Below are positions 36,471 to 47,702 of a stretch of 64,000 nucleotides of DNA, piece after piece. This stretch comes from Macrotrachela quadricornifera (taxonomy: Eukaryota; Rotifera; Eurotatoria; Philodinida; Philodinidae). Positions within the stretch are counted from its first letter, which is position 1; each line of letters opens with the position of its first letter. Made by a program: the position numbers and the translations under genes. Below the pieces are notes generated by a model. The model saw only the letters and a list, made by a program, of their open reading frames with translations. It was not told the origin of the DNA and ran no database searches. The stretch is from the NCBI GenBank assembly GCA_022393335.1, contig JAJEKB010021235.1:1-64000 (forward strand), given 5' to 3'.

Positions 36471-39400
36471 ATGTCATCATTTGCTAATTATCATAATCAT
36501 TCGCCTTCTCTATCTATATCAGAATTTGTTAATGATGATGAAAATGAATATAATTCATCATATAATAGACAAAATGAGGTTTGATTTGTCAATAATTTTT
36601 TTTTAGATTTATCTAATAGTAATTTCTTTTTTTCAGAGTATGATGCATAAAGTTAAAGATGTTGTGTCAAAACTTCTTCATCCATCATTCTTATTCTCTG
36701 GTAATGACGAACCAAATCATTCTGTAAGTTTAAGAAAAACACATATTCAATATATAAATATATTTTCAAAATTATTTTATTTCAGAAACGTAAACGATCA
36801 ATATCTATTGAAGAAAATAATGATGAACAACAAATAGATACAACAAATGCACATATTACAACATCAAAATGTAAGATAATTCAATACTTAAACAAAAAAA
36901 AACAATTAAATTCTTTTTTTATTTATTTATGTAGATCATCGTTCACTCGTCAAAGATAATGAACCACAATTAACTGATGATGAAGATAATAGTAATCAAG
37001 ATATATCATCAACAGAAATTGAACAACAAAAAAAACGACGTCGTACAGCTAATTATCAAAATATTCTTTCGTCAAATAGTCATCATAATAATGAAAGACC
37101 ATCTTCAAATTCAGGTATATATAAATTTAATTTTTTTTATTATTATTAATATTTTTGTTTTAATAGTTTCAATAGATTCTTCAACTATTGAAAAAAATTC
37201 TAATGAAAGAATAAATCAATTAAGATCACCTACACATCGTTTTAATATTTCTTCAACGTATCAAAGATCAACATCAAATTATGATCCATCAAAATCATCT
37301 CTTTTTTCTGTTGACAATCGAGTAAATCACTTTCTCTTTTTTTTTTATTATTAATAATAAAAACAAACCTTTTTTAAATAGAAAACAACAACAACAAATC
37401 TTAATCCGAATAATCATTTACTAGCATCTAGCCTTATCACACGACCTCAATTATCTGTATCAAATAATAAACAATCTCCACCAACATTAACAAATCCAAT
37501 AACTAATAATAATAGACAATTAGTAAGAAAATATACATAAGCAAAATAATTTCCTTTTAAAAAAAATTTTTCTTTATTTTAGTTAACAAAAGAACGACAA
37601 ATATTTGGTGTTAATTATGCATCAATTAATTCAACTCGTTTATCATATATTGAAAGACTTCGTCGCCGAACTTTACAAGATTGTATACGACTTAATCGAA
37701 CACTTGATAATGAACCGTAAATATTTTTAAAAAAACTAAAATCTTATTCTTTTATTTATCATTTATTTTAAGTTTATCTACATCAACAATCGAAGAACAT
37801 AAATCATCAACATCACCATTAACAACAACAACAACTTCTTCAATACCACAACGAACAAAATTACCAGAAAAAGACTGTGGTATACAATGTGATGTATGTT
37901 AATTTATTTATTTTTTATTTAAAACTTGATAAAAAAAAATAATTTCTATTATAGATTTTAAATGAAACAAATAAAAAGCTTCAACATACATTTCCACCAG
38001 AAAATATTCGAAATGAAGTATTATTAATGCCAACTGTTGAAAAAACTCAATCATCAAGTCAAACAGATTCACCAATTCAAACAAATAGTTCAATTACAAT
38101 TGAAAAAATACAACCAACATTACCAATAATTGAAATTACCAAACCTAAAGTAAGACATTACAAAAAAAAACGACTAGTTAAAATTCAAATATTTTTATTA
38201 TACTTAAAGGTGCTTGGTAACATTACACCATTTTCATGGCCAAAATTTGCTCGAGCTCAAGAAGAATTTTCTAAAAAATATCCAGACAAATGTACGGATA
38301 TCGGTATGGTATTTTCGACTATGATTTTTCATGTACTATTATTCTTATTTTTTCTAGTACCTCCGAAATCAGTCATTGCTCCAATCATTGAAAAATCAAA
38401 TGTTAATACGATTCCAAGAGTATCACAACAAACAAATACAAGTACAATTACAAAAACGCCAATATATCCTTCTTCATCATCACGTTCTAATGAATCAATA
38501 TGGAAATGTCCTTCTTGTACTAAAGAACATCCAGCAAAAACAGCATCATGTTCACTTTGTCATGGAATTAATCTAAATTATAAAAAATTAAGTGGTAAAT
38601 AATTTTTTCCATTCACTTTAATATAAATTGATAATCATTGTTTTTTTTTTCATTTAGCTACCCCGCCAACAGTAACAGTAGAAAAAGAATCAGTACCATC
38701 CAACAAATTACCTGATGTTATTTCAAAAGAAACAAATATATCTGTACCTACTACCACTATTCCTAAGCAAACGACATCGACGGAAAATATTGTATCTATT
38801 TCACCAGCTCTAAATACAAATGTTGTTACTCCTACGTTTCTATCATTTGGTACAACACCAATTACATCATTACCAGTAACAACTAAAGAAAATTCAATAA
38901 TCACTACTAGTTCTATTAATCCACCATTTGGTACAGCACCAATTATGTCATTCACAGCAACAACAACTATAGAAAATCCTCTACCAACCAGTACTTCTCA
39001 TGCATTAGCTAGTACAACACCCATTATATCATCAGCAGTTATAACTAAAGAAAATCCTGTAATTTTCACTACTCCACCTTCATTTGGTATAGCAACCACG
39101 AAAGAAAATTCTATATTCACTAATACTCCAATCTTATTTGGTACACAAACAACTAAAGAAAATCCTATACTGACAAGTGCATCTCCTTTATCATTTGGCA
39201 CAACACCAATTGCGTCATTAACAGCAACAACTAAAGAAAATCCTGTAACTACTAGTGCTGCATTCACTATGAATACAATGCCAATATTTGGTACGTCACC
39301 AAACTTATCAATACCAATAACAACTAAAGAAAATCCAATCAATACTAGCACTTCGCCTATATTTGGTACAACACCATCAGATAAAACATTAAATACTAGT

Positions 39401-40534
39401 GTAATTAATTCGTTTCAAATTGGTACAACATTCCAGCCTTTTCCTTCGGGACCATCAACAAGTCTTACTACAGCAGTTACAAATTCTACCGTACCTTCAA
39501 TTGTTACAGTAACACCAAGTATGCCAACATCATTACCACAAGTATCGACATCAATACCTTTTGGAACATTTGGTAATACTCCAATAATAACAACAACACC
39601 ACCTACTCCTGTTATATCAACTGCTTCATCTAATCAATTTGCTCCATTTACGTTTACACCTACTACTTCAAATCCATCTTTTACAACAAGCGTCGTAACA
39701 TCTCCAAATGTATTTGGTTCTTTGACAACTACATCAGCAACTGCTACCAGTTCTATGACTTCATTTCCGATATCTTCAACAACAAATGCTTTTTCAGTTC
39801 CGAACAATTCTCTATTTACATCACCGACTACAAGCACAGTTGCACCTGTATTTGGTACCGGTGGTTTCAATTTTACAGCTGCTCCAACAAGAACTATATC
39901 GAGTAATTCTTCATTCGGTGAATTTGGTACTGGTGGTATTAAGAGACCGTTTACACCAACTACTGATTCATCAACTGATTCAAATTCTGCACCTACATTT
40001 GGTGTATCTTCTTCATTTGGAACGTCTTCAACGTTAGGTGACAGACCTGCGAGTTCAAGTTTACCATTTGCTTTTGGTTCATCAAACTCAACACCTCCAT
40101 TTCGTTTTGGAGCTGTATCAAATACAACTACAAATACTACTCAAGTACCAGCCGTTTCTACTAGTGGTTTTCCATTTCCATCTCCATCATCAACAGCGCC
40201 CGTTTTCGGTGCCAGTCCATCTACGTTATCATCAAGTGGATCATTCAACACATTTAGTCTTGGTAGTAGTGCAGCAGCAGCTCCTACAAACAATGCTCCA
40301 TTTCAATTCTCCGGAACAATATCAACACCAATAACTAATAGTCCATTTTCAACATCAGGTTCTTCTGATGCTCCAGTTGATATTGATAAGTAATAATCAT
40401 GTTATTTTATCGACATTTATTAATATGAATTTACTTTTTTTTTCTGTTTTAGTCCTTACAGTATTTCTAGTACCGCTTCATTACCATCTACTACACGTAA
40501 TATTATCAGAGGTAAACGTCAAAAGAGACCTTAA
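36471..40534 (+). CDS. Nup153-like FG nucleoporin with RanBP2 zinc finger
   Basis: Nup153 sits on the nuclear basket and binds importins and Ran. ATG 36471 opens an acidic N-terminus followed by an amphipathic segment (MHKVKDVVSKLLHPSFLF) comparable to Nup153's membrane-binding helix. Basic NLS-like KRKR and KKRRR stretches follow. A block ITPFSWPKFARAQEEFSKKY precedes a single RanBP2-type zinc finger (WKCPSC-x10-C-x2-C; WKCPSCTKEHPAKTASCSLC). The long last part (about 38660-40390) is Ser/Thr-rich with many FG dipeptides (FGTTP, FGASP, AFGSS). It ends with a short exon encoding a basic tail (RGKRQKRP), stop 40532-40534. In-frame introns near 38152-38210 and 38304-38357 must be removed although they remain open. 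Vertebrate Nup153 has four zinc fingers; only one is seen here. Confidence 0.82.
38848..39376 (+). repeat. Imperfect tandem repeats in the FG domain
   Basis: Repeating coding units of about 75-100 nt contain a phenylalanine-glycine or isoleucine-phenylalanine-glycine-threonine patch followed by a (T)TKEN(P/S) box (ACAACTAAAGAAAAT). At least seven TKEN boxes occur between about 38880 and 39340. Units differ in length and sequence, showing expansion followed by drift. Confidence 0.75.
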
Positions 40535-40775
40535 AAATTCAAATCTTCAAACAACATTATTGATTATTATGTTTTTCTTTTTCTTTTTGTGTGTGTATGT
40601 GCGTGTGGTTTTTTTTGTTCTTTGTATCTCTCATTTGTGTGTTTGAAAGAAAAGAATGTATTAATTTTTTGTTTTTGAGAGTAAGAAAAAGAACAGAAAA
40701 ACAAGAATTAAAATAAATAAAACCAAAGTAACGATTATATAATTATCTTGTAGATTATTTATATTATATTATATA

Positions 40776-41328
40776 ATGGTTAAAGTACGAAAAGGTTCAA
40801 AACCACCACCAGATGGATGGTAAGTTTTATAATTAAATTGAATAAATTTTTTTAATTTTTAGAAAAAATTAATTTAGGGATTTAATTGAACCAACATTAG
40901 ATGAAATAGAAGGAAAAATGCGCGAAGCTGAATTAGCACCACATGATGGTAAACGTAAAGTTGAAACTTTATGGCCAATATTTAAAATTCATCATCAAAA
41001 ATCACGTTATATCTATGATCTTTATTATAAACGTAAAACAATAAGTAAAGAATTATATGATTATTGTTTAAAACAATCAATTGGTGATAAAAATTTAATT
41101 GGTATGTAATGGTTTAAAATGATAAATGATTAATGATATTTTCTTCTTTTTTTTTTGTTAGCACAATGGAAAAAACAAGGTTATGAAAATCTTTGCTGTC
41201 TTCGATGCATACAACCACGTGATACAAATTTTAATAAAAAATGTATTTGTCGTGTACCAAAAGAAAAATTAGAAGAAGGAAAAGTTGTTGAATGTGTTCA
41301 TTGTGGATGTCGTGGATGTTCTGGTTGA
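40776..41328 (+). CDS. BUD31: BUD31/G10 spliceosomal protein
   Basis: BUD31 is a small, highly conserved spliceosome component. Three exons (40776-40819, 40878-41101, 41162-41328) give about 144 residues, the usual family length. The N-terminus [20 protein letters not shown], the core [20 protein letters not shown] and the C-terminus match human BUD31 nearly residue for residue. The Cys-rich end ([13 protein letters not shown], then CICRVPK and [11 protein letters not shown]) contains the zinc-binding cysteines. Splice junctions are all GT-AG and preserve the frame. It lies about 240 bp downstream of the Nup153-like gene on the same strand; the short gap holds the first gene's 3' end and this gene's promoter. 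Confidence 0.98.
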
Positions 41329-41880
41329 TATGTATAATTTCTTTTTTTTTTTGTATGTTTCTTCATTTTGTTTTTTTGTAAAAACAAACAAAGCATAAAC
41401 AATAAAAGTCTTATTATTTAATTAATAAAGAATTAAGACGATATATCGATTAAGATACCTCAAGCAATATTTGTCATAATCAACGGTTTTAAATAAAATA
41501 GTACGATTTTTGTACTGTAAACAATATTACTATAAAGAAACGATTAGAAATAAATTTCAAAATTTTGTTCGAAGAAATTCTGTGTGTAGATATTGAGTTT
41601 AATTTGAAACCATATCACCTTCTCTATTTGTTTGACTGATGAAGCCTTCAATATTTTTCTAGAGACCATAAATATGCTGAAGGTTCGTTCTAATTTGATG
41701 TTGTGTCTCATTACGGTAAGTTTTCTCTAAAAGTTTCAGCATAAATGAATCCTGTTAAGTTAAAAATTCATTGTACGATAAAGCCATTAATTCGACGTCA
41801 ACGTTTAAAATGTGTCTATTCAAATAAGCCAGAAGAGATTGATTGTTCTTATACATAGGATAAGATGAATGAATCAAATA

Positions 41881-43402
41881 AAGCCCTTGACACAATAGAA
41901 GACCTCCCCATATTAGAAGACCCCTCCATAATAGAAGACCCCCCTTGGAAGAATAATGCAAAAGACATATTAGAAGACCCTCCCCTTCCCCCTCTTATTA
42001 CGGCTATAATGAGTTTTCTTTTTAGTCTTTTTATAACGTATACAACTCTTATTTTATATGCTTTGTTTCAATTTTTTCTGTTCTTTCTAACATTCATAAT
42101 TATCTACGTTCGCACAATGTAATGTAATCAATGTAAACAATGGACATATGCATATGTCGCAGGATACATTAAAATGTAGTTCAATTTAAAATTGTCCTAG
42201 TTTAGATAAAAATATTGATTTAAACTAGCTCAAATTAAAATTATTAATCTGAACTAGTTCAGTGGTCAATATTTTGATCTTAACTAGTTCAAATTAAAAT
42301 ACGCTTTCAATGTGCACACGATCCCTTCATCACTTATTCTCACACGGTAGAAACGTTTTTTACGCAAAATTTGAATTGTGATTCGACTTTGGGCTCTGTT
42401 CTATTCAAAATCTTGACTATCTGATTGTACCTTTCAAATTGGATTACGTATTTATCTTACTTTTTTGGATTGAGTGCTTCCATATATGCTAGTACCTTTG
42501 TGTAGAAAGCTTGTTCCATTGTTATTGATACAGATGTATTTTCAGCAGGATTAAGTTGTTGGTAAGAGTTATCAATTTAGAGCCAACTAACCAGTAGATA
42601 GGTACACATCTGTTAACTACGTTAACTTACCTCTTTATTGTTGCAACGTAAACGACTATTTATTGGTAACGAATTTATATGTTAAAAGGGAAATATTTAT
42701 AATAGTTATAGGGAAAGTATTCTTTGAGCATGTCATTGAGCAGTGATAAGAAAAGAAAAAAACTTTAATGAGAATATGAAAGAAAGGGAAAGTACATATT
42801 ATATCTATTTTCTGGTATGCACTAGTTTGAATTTGCTATGCTTTTCAAAATTCCAACTATCCAAAAATTTTATCTAATAACAGTCATATCTTTATTTACG
42901 ACTCGATAATATTATTGTTTATGCATGTTTTTATTTTTCTTGCATCAGTTCAAAATATTTTAAGTTGAACTAGTCCACTTCGAATAGTTCAGATTCAAAT
43001 TTCAATTTGAGCTAATTTAAGTCGATGTTTTAATATGAACTAGGACAATTATAAATTGAACTACATTTTACTCTATCCTATGACATACGTATAACGTAGA
43101 AAATAACGTCGATTAATCACGCTTTCGAGTTAGTTATCTTTTATTCATACGATTTTCGTTTCCAGAAACTTGATTAAATTGTTGGTTTTCATAATTGAAT
43201 AAAAATAAAAGGATAAAAGTAAAAAATACATTACCATTAATAGTAATTAAATAATCAGTATGAAAACATATTTTTATGAAAATTCTTGTCGAGGATCCCT
43301 AAAAGGTCACTTTTTTAAAGGACATATTAGAAGACCCCCTTGGAATTTATGGACGATAAGACAGAATAGAAGACCCCGGGTCTTCTAATATGTCCAGGGC
43401 TT
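41881..43402. mobile_element. 1.5-kb TA-flanked non-autonomous element with composite inverted ends
   Basis: The left end reads AAGCCCTTGACACAATAGAA and the right end is the inverse of AAGCCCTGGACATATTAGAA, each bordered by TA. The motif ATTAGAAGACCC is repeated in the left end (four times, 41893-41985) and the right end (43328-43390), where it also forms a perfect palindrome (AGAAGACCC/GGGTCTTCT). Inside is a second pair of inverted arms, 42145-42300 and 42947-43093, sharing AAAATGTAGTTCAATTT and AATTGTCCTAGTT. The 650-bp centre has no ORF of note. TA flanks suggest a Tc1/mariner-type or similar transposase acting in trans. Confidence 0.8.
42145..43093. repeat. Inner inverted-repeat pair of the 1.5-kb element
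   Basis: Arms of about 150 bp with scattered mismatches face each other around about 650 bp. Within each arm a shorter unit like AACTAGTTCAAATTAAAAT recurs, so the arms are themselves internally repetitive. Confidence 0.8.
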
Positions 43403-44039
43403 TAGTTATATCTTGTCTGATAGGGAAACGTATAAGTGTTTACTTGTAGTATAATATTAAACAGACATTAGTTTAGCTATAAACATAAAGAATTTCACCT
43501 TCAATAAAAATGTATCGATTGATTCGAATTTTGGAGAATATGATCATAAAAAGATCGCATTATTATTCTTAAATATACGTTACCAAATCAGAAAAAAATA
43601 ATTATAAGCAAGTTTTTTTATATTAATTGCACATTTTAAAAAAAATCAAGTCAACAATCATGTAAAACAAAATAAATCTCTATCAAATAAGTTCAAAATA
43701 GAATCTTTGAATTAATTCTTTGTAGACTAGCTGTTCTATTACGTAAAATTAATATTGAAATTATTATTAGAAGAAAAATTTGTCTCTAGAATATTGTATA
43801 TTTTTAAGATTATTAATCATATTCTTGATTAAAATATCATTTTCAATGGTGGATAAAACGAAAGAAAGTGAATATTTATTTTCTTAATGGGAAACATGAC
43901 TAACAGTGTCGCTAAAATCAATATCCATTTTTCATAGAATGTAGAGTCGTCTTTCTATTTATTATATTTAATAATAACAATATTAATAAAATTTCGTTTG
44001 TTTAGATTAATAAAAAGATATTGTATTTAGAAACATATA

Positions 44040-45077
44040 ATGAACGGTTATTTTCGGTAAAATAATCTTATTATTATCATCAATATATTTATTAATTATC
44101 GTTTTTCATTATTATTTTTCTTTAGAATAGGCATTCGTACTTTCTCAAAGATCGCTTCAATCAAGCCTCGTGCAATTGTTGTATCTGGTCCGAGCGGGTA
44201 AAATTTCAAGGATGTTTTTTATTATTTATTAACAAAAAAAAAGTTCAATTGTAAAATTACCATAAACATAAATACGAATTTCTAGATCTGGTAAAAGTAC
44301 ATTAATTAATCAATTATTCAAAGAATATCCAACAGCATTTGCTTTTAGTGTTTCTCGTAAAATTCTCTATTGATATATTTTATAATCTTATTCATTCATT
44401 CTTTTATTTATTAGACACCACGCGAACACCTCGACCTGGTGAACAAAATGGTCGAGGTATATTATTGTATACTTTTATTGTATTTATTAATTATTTTATT
44501 TGATAAATAGAATATCATTTTGTATCAAAAAATCAAATAGAAAAAATGATTGCTAATGGTGAATTTCTTGAAACAACAGAATTTTCATCAAATCTCTATG
44601 GAACAAGGTTTATAAACAAAATAAATAATTATGAGAAGAAAAAAAAAACTAATTTCAATTTTTTTATTTAGTAAAAAAGCAGTTGAAGATGTTGCACAAA
44701 CAGGTCGTATATGTTTACTTGATGTTGATAAAGAGGGTGTTAAAAATGTACGAAAAACAGATCTTCGTCCATTATTTATTTATATAAGTCCACCAAATTA
44801 TGAAATTCTTGAAAAACGTTTACGCGCACGACAAACTGATACTGAGAGCGCTATTCAAAAACGTTTAAAAGAATCAAAAGAATCAATGGAATTTAGTAAA
44901 CAACCGGGTGTATATGATCATATTATATTAAATGATAAACTTGATATTGCTTATAAGGATTTTAAAGAAGTTCTTCTTAAAGTAAGAATATTTCATTCTA
45001 TAAAAAGATAATTTTCTTTTTTTCTTTTATTTTAGGATATTGAAGCAGTTTTACAAAATCAAAAAGGACAAAAATAA
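44040..45077 (+). CDS. GUK1: Guanylate kinase
   Basis: Guanylate kinase converts GMP and ATP to GDP and ADP. The start at 44040 (MNGYFRIG) is in a tiny first exon joined to the exon beginning at about 44126. The P-loop is GPSGSGKST. The GMP-binding segment reads SVSHTTRTPRPGEQNGREY, then FLETTEFSSNLYGTS, as in the family. The lid and core regions follow (RICLLDVDKEGV, DLRPLFIYISPP, RLKESKESME, YDHIILND). The protein is about 210 residues, slightly longer than human GUK1 because of an N-terminal extension of about 18 residues that is basic and hydroxylated; a mitochondrial presequence or an alternative internal start is possible. Six or seven exons with short introns, stop at 45075-45077. Confidence 0.95.
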
Positions 45078-46177
45078 TAAAAAATAGACACAGTCATTCA
45101 GTTGGTTTTTTTGTAGTTTTTCTAACTATAGAAAATTATTCTCGTATATTTACATAGTATATTAAATACTTTTTACATGTAGATAAAGAATGATATTTTA
45201 AGTAGAATCAAACCAGAGGTTCCAGAACTATGATCAGAATCGAAAGTCAAAGAGATTGAAAAAACTTGGTCCTATACATCTTTAATTAAAGGCTATCTGA
45301 CAGTCCTAATAGGATTCGTATCGTTGGTCCTTTTTCCACGAGTCATGAACATTTTACTGATCTTGAATAATAAGTCACACAGTGCCTTATTATATCATGG
45401 CAGTTTTACTTCCAACGAATATTTCTCTTACGAAATTTCTTTTATAGGTATCTCATATCTTAAGAAAAACTCACTGGTTCGAGCTAAAACTTTCAAGATA
45501 CAATAAGAGTTATGTGATGCACCATTATTGAAAATCTTTTGTTTTCCTTTTTCTCGTGGTACTTTCTAATATGCTAAAACTTTCGTAAAATGCTCATAAC
45601 TCGAGAAGAATAACCTAATAGCACGAATTCTTTTACGGTTTTCATCTAAACTATGGAATGAAACAGAAAGTATTAGCCGATGAGGTTCTCTCATTAAATC
45701 AAGACATTGATAGAATATGATCCAGTTCGACAAAAAAAAAATGCTCATTAGTCATCATTGATGTATATTAAAAAAGTGGTCTAAAAGCATAGAAATATAA
45801 AATTGATCTGGAGTCGACAGATGAAAAATGTATGATACTAATCATTTCATATGATTTTTAATAGCAAATCGTGTCAGATAATAATATATGTTTGAAAATT
45901 ATTGATTTATTTGCTACAATCATTATTGGAACTAATGAAAGCAATAGAAATCTACGATGACTGCTGTTATTCACACAACTTGTTGCCATCATAAAATCTT
46001 CATATACTTAATGATTTCAACAGCGGATACTTATTCAAAATAGATCTAACTAATATGCACATTTTGTCATGAAGAATATTATTCATTTGCTTAAATGTAT
46101 TTCACATTTTTTCGTATATTTAGAAAATAAAATAGAAAAAAAAATAGTGATAAAAAAATCGAATATTCGTTGATTTT
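45078..46177. other. Convergent intergenic region with a dispersed repeat
   Basis: Lies between the convergent guanylate kinase and CFAP96 genes. No coding exon was recognised. A stretch at about 45556-45660 resembles one at about 59413-59515. Confidence 0.5.
45556..45660. repeat. Dispersed repeat, copy 1
   Basis: It shares with 59413-59515, in the same orientation, the order GGTA, ATATGCTAAAA, GTAAAATGC, ATAACTC, CCTA, GCAC and a T-rich end with similar spacing. It is diverged and no element type can be assigned. Confidence 0.5.
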
Positions 46178-47702
46178 CTAATGAGCAGAAGTAGGTCGTC
46201 TTAGTGGTGGCAATTGAAAACCTGAATAATTTGTTGGTGCTAGTTTATAATTTTCACGTGTCACTTGTAATTTAACATTTTGATTTATAATTGAATCAGT
46301 AGGACGTGTTTTAGGAAATTTATTTGGATAATATGTTTTTCCTTGTTTATTAACTTCATTTTTAATTTGAGTATAAATTGAACCAATAACATATGGATCT
46401 TTTTCACTACGTATTGGAAATTTATCAAAACAACCATCTTTATTTCCACCAATCTACAAAAAAAACAGCCTTTTTCGTGAAAATATTATATATTTAATAG
46501 AATAAATTAATGAAACAAACTGATTTGGGAGGTGAACTATATCGAAATGGTTTTTTATCAGATGGTGCTGATTTTGAACGTTCTTTTTCTTCACTATGAC
46601 CTTTACCACCTTTACCATCTTCATGAAATGGATTACGATCAAAATATTCTTTTGGATGCATATTTAATTTAAATACACCAGCTTTCACTGATGCTTTATG
46701 ATGAGTAAAATCTTTCTAATATATGAAACAAAAAGATTTATTTAAAAAATTATTTTTAAAATCTTTATTTTACTCTTTGAGCATCGTGTGGTGCATCATA
46801 TTTGTCTATTACATCTTTATATGTATATGGAGGATCTTTAGCAACACCTAAATGTGCATAACTAAAAAAAAGGAAAGAATAATTTTACTATTATTTTATG
46901 AGAAATATTTTAATGAACATACCCATAGCCAGTTCCTTTTTTTGGTGGAATAATTTTACAATTTGTTTTTTCAGAAGGTGGTTTTGTTCGTTCACGATAT
47001 TTAGATTTTGCTGGATCAGTATCTTTTACAGGACCTCCTATGGTACCAAAGAATGAACCTAATCCTTCGCTACAAAAGAGAACAAGAAAAAAATAAATTA
47101 TAATTTATATAACTGAAAAATTTTCATTTCACATCAAAAATGCAATGGTGATAGTAACTGATCTTTGGATACTAACCAGGCATGCGTCTTCAAGCATCAT
47201 TGTTACTCATTGAACTTAAAAATGATGCTCTCATAAATTCACACCTAGTTATTATCATTTGTATTCTTAGTGTTCAAAATCTGGTGAATGTCAGTAAAGA
47301 AAGCTTATTTTAGTTATTTTTCACCTACGGATCTCTAGCTCGATACATGCTAACAAACGGTTTTGTAACAATATTTTTCTTCTTTTCTTCAAGACGAGCT
47401 TTACGACGTAATGATATAGGATCAATATATGAACCGGGTAAAATTTTAAATTCTTTATCAAAATATCCAGCCATCGATCCTGTTGATCGTTCTTTTGAAC
47501 TTTTACTCATCATTTGTTTATTTTTGTAAGCTGATTCATTGAAAGTAACTTGAACAATTCATAAAATAAAATATTAGATACGTAGACGAATGTATTGATA
47601 CTTACACTTAGCAGATTCTTTATATGGGTCTTTAATTGTAACATATTCCATTTCTTTGAATAAGCCAATTCGGTCCATATCATCTTTTGTTGTTGATCCC
47701 AT
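46178..47702 (-). CDS. CFAP96: CFAP96 (C4orf47-like) ciliary protein
   Basis: CFAP96 is a conserved cilia- and flagella-associated protein. ATG 47702 begins MGSTTKDDMDRIGLFKEMEY, matching the human N-terminus (DMERIGLFSEMEYI). Downstream landmarks in order: NKQMM, GYFDKEFKILPGSYI, GGPVKDTDPAKSKYRER, KKGTGYGYAHLG, FKLNMHPKEYFDRNP, GGNKDGCFDKFP and RPTDSIINQNVK near the end. The stop is TAG at 46178-46180. About seven exons are separated by short introns, plus one of about 250 nt (about 47070-47325) containing a small inverted repeat. Predicted length is about 300 residues, as in the family. There is no enzymatic domain; the family is structural. Confidence 0.93.
47141..47263. repeat. Nested inverted repeat in a CFAP96 intron
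   Basis: TGCAATGGTGATAGTAACT (47141-47159) pairs with AGTTATTATCATTTGTA (47247-47263). A second perfect pair, AGCATCATT/AATGATGCT, lies inside. The 123-bp span makes this intron longer than its neighbours, consistent with a small inserted element. Confidence 0.6.

Larger units (their letters stand above)
41329..44039. other. Intergenic between BUD31 and guanylate kinase
   Basis: Dominated by the 41881-43402 element. The remaining sequence on either side is AT-rich without coding signal. The small ORF at 41865-42122 is a translation of the element's terminal repeats. Confidence 0.6.

Noticed and set aside
38650..39351. Antisense ORFs opposite the FG-repeat exon
   Set aside because: They arise from the Thr/Ser-rich repeat composition on the other strand; the sense frame has the domains and splice sites.
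39786..40334. Overlapping plus-strand ORFs in alternative frames rich in His/Leu/Gln
   Set aside because: Frame shadows of the nucleoporin FG exon.
41630..41695. CTGATGA followed by a stem, considered as a hammerhead ribozyme
   Set aside because: The stem is followed by CGTTC instead of the required GAAA.
41865..42122. ORF with repeated I-x-E-D-P peptides followed by a hydrophobic stretch
   Set aside because: It is a translation of the ATTAGAAGACCC repeats at the left end of the 1.5-kb element; it lacks splice context and overlaps non-coding repeat structure.
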